In this document: positions 17,676 to 24,883 of the stretch, piece after piece
Layout of the letters: each line of letters starts with the position of its first letter
Position numbering within the stretch: position 1 is the stretch's first letter
Source: Dunaliella salina
Lineage: Eukaryota > Chlorophyta > Chlorophyceae > Chlamydomonadales > Dunaliellaceae
Assembly (NCBI GenBank): GCA_002284615.2
Contig: MU069580.1
Location: forward strand, 69,238 to 94,120
Length of the DNA stretch: 24,883 bases
Direction: 5' to 3'
Translations under genes and position numbers: made by a program
Notes under the pieces: model-generated
What the model saw: the letters and a program-made list of their open reading frames with translations, nothing else
What the model was told of the DNA's origin: nothing
Databases searched by the model: none

Positions 17676-20600
17676 ATGCCCACTGGTCAAGGCTCACGAG
17701 GACAATCAGGCAGGACTGTCATGGCTCGGCAGACGAGCAGCAGAAAGGAGGGGGATGAGGTGGGTGAAGCTGCCCACCATTGACCCGTCCCTTCAACAGG
17801 GAGGACCACGTTGGGCAAGTGAGAAGTGTTCTACACATGAAGTTTGTATAGACTGAATAGGTTGATTCCAGTTGTACCTGTTTTGGCCTTAGAGCGCTGT
17901 CCCAATGCTCCACCTGTCGCTTGTTGCTGCTCAAGAGTTTAACAACTGAGGGCTTGAGGAGTCCCATTGCGTCACATGCATGCTGTAACACCCTCATTGG
18001 GCGTGTCACACAGGGGGCTGGGTATTCCGGATCATGCACTCACATCCATGTCAATTTACCCTTGCCTTTTTCATGACCAGAGCATCTACAATATTGGCGG
18101 CGTAACAGCTGGCTATCCTCCAGCAGCACCAAAGATTAGGACCTACAATGTTGCTCCTCAGCCAGCAGGACCGTCTGTTTCTCCTCCTGGCAAGACACGC
18201 ATGCATGCAGACAGCTCTCAGGTACAATCGTGAATGGATGCAGAGGACTCAGTCTTCACTGCATGATGTCCCATGTCATACAAAAATTTGTGAGTGTGGG
18301 ATGAGTGTGTGTGCGTTCTGGAATTTCCATGCATGGGTTCTGCGAGCCCATGAGTGCATGCCCTCCTCCACATTCCAGTACCCCAGGTCCATCTCATGCA
18401 GCAACAATCCTCATTCTCGAAGGCAAGGAACTGGCAGAGCATGGAACATGTAGTTTGCACAAACCTGTCTGCCCCAGCACTTGCTGTTGCACTGTGCTGC
18501 ATACAGCAGTGTATGTGCATCTCATGGCATCCTCACACAGAGCAAACCAGAAAGCAAACTTTGGATTTGTGCTTTCCCACAGATCCAGCAGCTGCTAAAC
18601 CCTGTGCAAGGCCCGAGGGATGCCCAGACGCGGCAGGGTATCAAGCCCATGGACCATGCCCGTTCCAATGCACACGCCGTGAAGGAAGCCAGCCAGCTAA
18701 ATGCGTTGCGGAAGGCTGCCGCAGATGCGGCCCAGCAAAATGCGCGCCCCCCTGGTACGTTACTGTGCTGCAAGAATGTGTTGAGCTAGCTCTGTCCAGG
18801 ACCAGTCAGCTGCATTGCTGCCACTGCATACCAGCGCTAGATGCAAACATTGTTTTGCACACATTGCACACTAGTGGTACGGTAGACTGCTTTGAATATC
18901 GAAGCAGCCTGTATGGTTCTTCAGGAGCTTCAACACTCTAAGGGGAAGGGAAGGGGAGGGAAGGGAAGGGAAGGAAGGAGAGGAGTGCTTCTTTTCACTG
19001 GCTAACAGCTGGCTGCTACTGTCACCTGCAGGCTACATCCCAGCATACAATCGAACCAGCTCTGCCGGCCCAAGCCGTCCACCTGCGCTAGGTGCCAAGC
19101 AGCCCAATGCGAATGGCCGCAACTTCATGCAAGAAAATAAGCTGGGTGCTGCTGCTGCGATCAGGCCTCCCAAGCCCAAGGTACATGGAAGTCTGAATGA
19201 ATCTGCAATGCTGGAGCAAAGCTGGGTGCTGAGGGCTTGGAAATGAGTGCGGATAGATAGTTTCTTTTGTTCAGGTTAATCACTCTGGCCTTGATGTTCA
19301 CACCTGTTGCTGTTTGCTGTGCCCTGCAGGAGGATGAAATGAAGTACCTGAACAAGCAGGACTATGGCCGGGTGCCTTCTTATCTACTGGAGCGCAAGAT
19401 TGAGCTAGCGGCCCAGCAAGAAGCTGAGGAAAGGATGAAAGAGGCTGCCCTCATCCCACCAGGTGATTTGGTGCACGAGTGTTGCAATGTGATGTATGTC
19501 ATTGTGTGGAATCTCATTAAGTGCTGAGTGTTTGACCTGCGCGAGCGAGCCCTGCGATCCAAACAGGCCAGGCATGATTGTCAAAAACTTTGCAGCAATA
19601 TAACCTGCCCACTTCTGCACCATTTTCAGACCTGAAAAATGTGTTGGAAAGCGCTCTGTGAGCTCTGCAGGTGAGTGCTGTGAGTGTAATGCAGGGTGCA
19701 CTGTGTGGCAATGAGAGCGGCTGAGGAGTTCTGTGATGCGACCAAAGCAATACTGTTCCTTAGCTGCTCCTCCAATCCACAACCTGAAAGTTAAAAAAAT
19801 ATTTTTAATTCAAATTAATTAATTAATTAAATAATTAATTAATTTAATTTAATTTAATTTTTAATTTAATTTGATTTAATTTAATTTGCGATTCTGTTGC
19901 AAACCAATTCACGTGGCTGGACTTCCGCCCAGGAACAGGGAGGGGAAATGAAACATGGAAAACAGATGAGTTGGCTGACGGGACTAATAAGCCTGCTGAT
20001 TTTTAACCAGACCATGATTGACCTAATTTTTCCTTGGTTTAGAGAGATCATTGTAAGTCACAGCCCTTTGCTGATTGTGGGACGGCAACCTTGAAGTACA
20101 GGCAAGCTCGTGAAGGTCCTACTACCATGCTTGCAGCCTCCGAGATTGGTGCCCTCCAACATGCTCCCTTGGTGGGGCTCTCCCAATTCCCCCTCCACAA
20201 TATTTGACACTGGAGCATGGTTAGTCAGCCTGCAAGCAACTTTGGTCCAGGGGCGCTGGGTCGTTCCCATGGCTGGATGGCCCTTTCCTAGGCAAGAAGC
20301 AACCATTTACTGCTGTTCAGCATATCTCAGCACCCACTGCACCATATGGTGACCTGAGCAGTGCGTTAGAGCTGATTTCCAGCTCTACAAGGAGATGTGA
20401 AGGGGGCGAGGTGTGGCGCAGTATGTGGCTGGCACACCGTTTTCCACATTTTCTACACAGTCCACCGTTTGGCCTCATTCAAGTTTTGATGGACGTCTCT
20501 TGTTGGGCAGCATTTGAGGGATGTGCTCAGGTCGCCAGGGTACGCAGTGCTGGAAAGTCCGTCATGAAAAAAACACGACAATGCGCCCGCTTATTCAGTC

Positions 20601-23466
20601 AGAAGCACACGCCTTTTTACACAAGCCAGCGTTTGGCCTCATTTAAGTTTCAAAAGACGCGTCAAGATGAGCAGCATCCGAGGATGTGCTCAGGTCGCCA
20701 AGAGACGCAGCGGTTGCGATGTAACTCCTGCACCGGCATGCACATCTGTCGCAATGGGTCAACGCACCAGCACGCTCCCCCAGTGCCTCCCCACAGAGTC
20801 TGACATCGCAGCGTGAGTAGATGTCCTAGTGATAGCTGAAGCCCAGGAGCGCTGGTCGTTTAGTGCAACTTCCAAATTTCGCCTTTTTCAGCAAAATGGT
20901 GGAAAACAGCCTCTAAGCAGCATAAGGCAACATCCCCCAACTCCATGCTTGAAACATAAAAAAACATATTTGGTATGCTCAGGGCATGCACAGTGGTCGA
21001 TTTAGAGCCTGTAAGTCAGGCTGGGCATGCTAGGCAAAAAACAGAGGGAGATAATGAAGCAGGCAGATTCCCCCCTCTTTTGTATGCAGAATAGTCTGGG
21101 GTAACTTTTTTGGCACTTCTGCATCAAAAAAAGTGGGGATGAGGTGTTGCAGGTGAGCCAGGGGCATATTTTGAGGCATTTTAGGCCATTGCCCTGCGAA
21201 TTGGGTGCCATGATGCATGTTTGGACCCGAATTGGCCCCATTTTTTGGCTCCCAGGTACTTTTTGTGTCAAACCTGACCCATTGGAGTGAAAAAAAGGGG
21301 GGGTAAAAATTGGCCCCAAAGCACTTAGAGCATGAGCGCGTCTGCGAGGCAAAAGTGGTGCAAAACTGGAAAGCAGGCAAGCACTGTGTTTGGCCACAAG
21401 CTGAGTATGGGTTGTTGTTTAGTTTGTTACTCAAGTATGCTTTGCCAAGTTTGGGGGCCCAGGTGTGGGTGTGCGCGTTCCTGGGGCTCGTTCAAGCCTG
21501 GGAGCTGTCAAGGCAATGGAATTAAGCGTCCCTGCATGCCTCCTCGGTCTGACCCCAACAACGTCAAAAGTGCAATACAAACTTCATTTGCCATCAAGTC
21601 CTTAGCATGGGGAAAGCCCAGACGGGTAGAACAGGCCCAGCTGTCGCTTCAATTTTGAATTTTCTGCTTTCCTGCTGCATTCCGGCCCAAAAAACTTGTA
21701 AATTGTCAAAATATATTGTTTATTTAGCAGGTCTCTTAAATCGGTTCCCCAAACGGTGCACCCGGCGGTGTGTCGTTTGCATAGACTTCCGCTTTTCCCT
21801 GCCAGAATTGGGTGAAACTCCGGACCCCCGCCCCAGGCCCCCAGACCCCCCAGGATGTGCTCCTGATAAAATACTGAACCATCGCTGCAGGTCAGGTAAG
21901 CCGGGGGGATGCTTCCTGAGGACCCCATTCTGGCAGGGCTTTTGACTGATTCCTGGCCCCCCACCTAGGGCCCCCTCCAGCTCACACTGACACGGTTGCT
22001 TGGCTGTCCTTAGGGTGAGGTCCTGCATGCTCAGAAGTGGGAGGAGCTGTTGCTTCATTATCTCAAACATGCATGCCCAGCCTGACTGTAAGTGCAGTTG
22101 GCCATAGTTTGGTCAACCAGGCATATGGGCGACTGCTGGCCGTTTGGTGCAAGTTTGAAAATTCACCTCTCCCTGCCAAAATGGGTGCGAAACGGCTTCC
22201 AAGCCTTACACAGCACCTGTACATACCTACTTATATACCATAATTCCGTGCTTGGGACCTGGGTGGGGGGGGGGTGCAAGGAACCTTTTCTGAAAAAAGC
22301 AGGGATGAGTCATACGTAAATACACGCGTATTTTCACGTATCGTTAGAATTGATAAAAAAGCACGTTTTACAAAAATGGCTTTTTGCTAAACGTCAGGAA
22401 ATGCGAAGGTAAATTGGTTCGACAGGCCCATGAGACCTTCGACAGACCTTCGAAAGCTCTCAAGACCTTCGAGTGACCTTCAGAGAGAGCTGCTGCGCAC
22501 TTCGCCAGCCAGGACCCTTCCCATATGGCATTATTAAGTGTTTATGGGCCTTGGAAGGGGTAGTCTGAGGGTAGTTAGCATGCCCTCGGGTCCCTCCCCC
22601 CAAAACCCTCCCGGCCCAAAATGGCCCACCCAATTCACGTATACACGTGACATACGCGTATCTTGCAAACCCTATACACGTACCGTTAAGCCCAAACTCG
22701 CGTATGACCCAACCCTGGAAAAAAGGTATGGTATATTTGGGACACGCGAAAGGTGCTTGCAGAATACGTGACCAGCTATATGAGGGGGGGGGGGGGGGGG
22801 GGGGGGGCCAAAATGGAGAGGCCACAATTGATACATGGCTGGAAGCATATCATGATCGGGGTAGAAGCAATGTCCTGTCTAGGGGAAAGGTCAAGAACTG
22901 GAGAGGCGTATATGCAATAAAACATGCGTCAAGCAGTACATCCTGCTGAGTACAACACAAGGAAGGAAAGCCTAGACATGCCTTTCTGAAATAGACGAAA
23001 GGCTTCGCACTTTGCATGCAGGTAGCGTGGGACACTTGAACAAGCCGATTCTTAAATTGTTGTTTTTTGATTTAGGGATGCGGCTGTTACCGGATGAGGA
23101 GCGGCTGGAGACGTTGGCGATCCTGGCCAAGAACAAACAAGATGTGGAGAGAGCAATACAGGTTAGTAGCATACATCACCATGTTGAGATGCGCAGGGTA
23201 TGTAGTTGGACGAGTTCTTTGTCGTGATGCTGGGAATGGTGAGACTGGTCAGTTGCATAATGGTTTGCAGCACCTGCGATAGCTCGCCGAGGTCCTCGTC
23301 TTCTTGTACTGAGCATGTACTCCCGCCACAATTAATGCAGGCCTTGCCGCTGAGGATAGAGACACCCAGCGCCATTAGACGAAAAGAGGACTTGGAGCGC
23401 CGATTGTCAGAAATTGAGGATGCTACAAAGATTTTCCAGCGCCCAAAGGTGTTGGTGCACTTATGA
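17676..23466 (+). CDS. ENKUR: enkurin (ENKUR/FAP106 family) axonemal microtubule inner protein
   Basis: Coding exons: 17676-17759, 18081-18221, 18583-18754, 19032-19180, 19330-19462, 23076-23161, 23341-23466 (TGA). All introns are GT..AG and all phases join, giving ~296 residues from ATG 17676 or ~281 from the in-frame ATG 17721; human enkurin is 256. The first exon is the least certain, but it creates E-SIYN, the conserved N-terminal motif of the family. Further family features are NGRNFMQEN followed by RPPKPK, KYLNKQDYGRVPSYLLERK, MRLLPDEERLETL and PLRIETPSAIRRKEDLERRL, ending KVLVHL. The last ~115 residues form the Enkurin domain, which includes a long helix pair. Enkurin sits inside doublet microtubules of motile cilia/flagella. 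Intron 5 (3613 bp) interrupts the domain after PPG. Confidence 0.92.
18941..18985 (+). repeat. polypurine GGGAA tract in enkurin intron
   Basis: A 45-base run of only A and G built from AAGGG units, in the intron between exons 18583-18754 and 19032-19180. Such mirror-like polypurine tracts can form triplex DNA. It lies about 45 bases before the next acceptor. Confidence 0.9.
19791..19887. repeat. AATT/TTTAA low-complexity AT tract
   Basis: About 97 bases made only of TTAATTAAT- and TTTAATTTAA-like units apart from one G. It is intronic in the enkurin gene and has no other feature. Confidence 0.95.
20462..20710 (+). repeat. direct duplication of ~85 bp
   Basis: 20462-20547 and 20626-20710 share CGTTTGGCCTCATT, AAGTTT, GAYGTGT-like and GATGTGCTCAGGTCGCCA segments ending in ACGCAG; spacing 164 bp. 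They lie within enkurin intron 5. No coding potential is evident. Confidence 0.8.
22300..22760 (+). repeat. dispersed repeat family 2, copy D
   Basis: Direct-orientation counterpart of 6765-7510, sharing CGTATCGTTAGAAT, TGCTAAACGTC, CCCTCCCGGCCCAAAATGGC and a TATGACCCAACCCTGG end. It is rich in ACGTGTA/ACGCGTA-type words. Copies have diverged considerably, and copy C has extra sequence in its middle. Confidence 0.6.
22784..22807 (+). repeat. poly(G) tract, 24 bases
   Basis: 24 consecutive G within enkurin intron 5, 25 bases after the family 2 copy D. The length may be inaccurate in the assembly. It could form a G-quadruplex. Confidence 0.95.
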
Positions 23467-24298
23467 CACAGTTGCCTTTTTTAACTTGTACCATAGCTGT
23501 TTCATTTTTATGTTGCTCTACAAACAGAACTGGTTCAAGGCTCACACAGGAAACAGTACCTTCTTGCACCTCTGTGCTTTGATACCCTTATGGCCTTGAC
23601 AGTTGTGCATGCAAAATACAAGCAAGGGGCCTCCATGGAAAGAGACAGGGTTCATGTTGCATCTGCTCTGAGCCTGAACTCCGTGATGGGGTCGTCGCAG
23701 TCTTCAGATGAATTTGGCCCCCACTCAGTGACTCGATGGAAATGTAGAGCCTTTACTGCCTTTGCACTTTTGCTTTCCTTCTCTTGAACCAAATTTGGTT
23801 CATCTAGGTGAAAAGAGCAGAAAATAAACAACCGTGTAAGCTACTGTCCGCCTTGATTCTTGGGGTTTTCCTGTATGCATGCTGGCAGTGTCCAGCGTGG
23901 GTTCTCTCTTTAAGAAATAGATGGAGAGACAGGTGGTAAAATACTCATGTAGCTAGGCTGAGATGCTGTGAGTCCTCTTCCAGGGTAGATGCGAGGACTA
24001 GCACCTGAACCTATAATCCGAGGCTGAAAAAAAAGGGTGAATTGCATGGTTGGCGCAAGGACTGGATGTAAGGATCATCATAGGCGTAAGAAGGCGTAAG
24101 AATTAGAAGACAGCACATCGGCATTTTATGGTGGGGTAAGGTGAACACATTGCCATAGCTCAAAATACTACCTCTTGTCTCTTGAATCGCGCAACCTCCA
24201 AGAATGCATTGGAATGTGAAAGCAATTGTGAAAGATTTCCAGCAAGATGTGCAATATTGACAACAATAATTCCATTTCCTTCAAATTTCAATTCTGCA
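23467..24298 (+). other. enkurin 3' UTR and intergenic region before PCYT1-like gene
   Basis: Downstream of the enkurin stop there is no recognisable exon. The first part is presumably 3' UTR up to the TGTAA at 23835. The remaining ~460 bp before the ATG at 24299 should contain the promoter and 5' UTR of the next gene. The frame leading to that ATG is open from 24182 but has no earlier ATG. Confidence 0.6.
23835..23839 (+). terminator. candidate TGTAA polyadenylation signal of enkurin
   Basis: TGTAA, the usual polyadenylation signal of chlorophycean algae, occurs about 370 bases after the enkurin TGA. An AAAATAAA stretch lies 14 bases upstream (23820-23827). The motif is short, so the call depends on position. 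Confidence 0.45.
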
Positions 24299-24398
24299 AT
24301 GGATGTGCCGGCTTCCAGTGAGCAGCCTAAAGCAGAGATAGCCGCACAGCAGCCTCCCGTCAGGGTCTACGCGGATGGTATCTTCGACGTGTTCCACT
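24299..24398 (+). CDS. PCYT1: choline-phosphate cytidylyltransferase, first coding exon (partial gene)
   Basis: ATG at 24299 begins MDVPASSEQPKAEIAAQQPP followed by VRVYADGIFDVFH, the start of the catalytic domain of CTP:phosphocholine cytidylyltransferase. The family reads VRVYADGIFDLFHSGHA, whose H-x-G-H binds CTP. The exon ends in phase 1 after FH at a GTAGGT donor; the leftover T would start the next codon (Ser, Phe or Trp), so the H-x-G-H motif is split by the intron. The next exon was not found before the window ends. The enzyme makes CDP-choline, the rate-limiting step of the Kennedy route to phosphatidylcholine. The ethanolamine enzyme (PCYT2) has VRVWCDGCYD, so the choline type is favoured. 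Confidence 0.85.
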
Positions 24399-24883
24399 GT
24401 AGGTGTTTGCAACTGAGCTCTCCCCTGCCATGAAACGTCATGTGCGGGATGGTGACAGTGAAGCACCACACCACAGTGACGGACACTTGACCCAAAGCTT
24501 TTTTTCTAACATTGGAAAGGGCTGTTGAGTGTCTTGAGCCGTTGAGTGGATGGAACCTTTTTCTCAGGAGCAAAAAACCTAATCCTGCACATAGCAAATG
24601 CATAGCAAGCAACAGCTTTTCGTGGGTAAAGCCACATACCCAAATAAAACAAAATGGTCAGCATGAAAAAGTCCCTTTTATCCTACTGCTTTACGCAGCT
24701 GCTTTGGTATCCTATGTCGTTGCCAAACTCAGTGGCATTGGCTGGGCTCTCACAATCCTGTTTGGATCCTACAGGAGTCTGGCAGGCCTCCATGAAGCCT
24801 CAACCATTCCTTGACAAATGACCCAGATAAAAGTTCTCTCCTTGTAAATGCAAAAGGGTGGAAATGCAGCGGACACACACGCA
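24399..24883 (+). other. first intron of the PCYT1-like gene
   Basis: Starts at the donor GTAGGT. No acceptor followed by a codon set giving x-G-H-A was found by eye, so the intron probably runs past the right edge. No other feature is evident. Confidence 0.6.

Larger units (their letters stand above)
19463..23075 (+). other. large repeat-filled intron 5 of enkurin gene
   Basis: This 3.6 kb interval lies between the two halves of the Enkurin domain. It begins GTGATTTGG and ends TTTTTTGATTTAG. It holds an AT-rich tract (19791-19887), a direct duplication (20462-20710), a family 2 repeat (22300-22760), a GACCTTCGA cluster (about 22433-22482) and a G-run (22784-22807). Short ORFs on both strands show no recognisable domain and no consistent splice structure. 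Other introns of this gene are 149-361 bp, so the size points to inserted repeats. Confidence 0.8.

Noticed and set aside
21002..21964. Overlapping ORFs of 100-134 codons on both strands in 21.0-22.0 kb
   Set aside because: No recognisable motif, no consistent frame across copies or splice signals, and they lie in a repeat-rich intron.

Overview
The window is nuclear DNA from a eukaryote, most likely a chlorophyte (green) alga. The evidence is intron-rich genes with GT..AG introns, a gene for a ciliary protein (enkurin), long low-complexity exons, a TGTAA polyadenylation-type motif, abundant GT microsatellites and minisatellites, and many short repeats. Intron size, roughly even base composition and repeat load fit a Dunaliella-like chlamydomonadalean, but that placement is inference. 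There is no sign of prokaryotic organisation.

Layout. (1) 1-4565, minus strand: a decayed non-LTR (LINE) retrotransposon cut off by the left edge. In the direction of transcription it has a Ser/Pro/Cys/His-rich upstream ORF, two tandem cysteine-protease-like domains with Josephin-type motifs, an APE/EEP endonuclease, and the start of a reverse transcriptase. Three in-frame stops and one frameshift break it. (2) 5410-17427, minus strand: a reconstructed ten-exon gene whose last two exons resemble the microtubule-binding winged-helix domain of the kinetochore protein SKA1. All exon phases join and give about 980 codons; one short exon inside the winged helix was not found. Its introns hold different tandem repeats, two inverted copies of a ~650 bp dispersed repeat and other repeat debris. 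(3) 17428-17675: a short gap between divergent genes, probably a bidirectional promoter. (4) 17676-23466, plus strand: a seven-exon enkurin gene (ENKUR/FAP106 family, an axonemal microtubule inner protein) with a 3.6 kb repeat-filled intron inside the Enkurin domain. (5) 24299-24398, plus strand: the first coding exon of a choline-phosphate cytidylyltransferase gene, which continues beyond the right edge.

The two central genes both concern microtubules (spindle/kinetochore and axoneme) and are divergently transcribed within about 250-300 bp, so coordinated expression is possible. The most unusual item is the LINE with two Josephin-like protease domains placed before the endonuclease. A second is a 68-bp tandem array that repeats an exon's 5' splice site several times.
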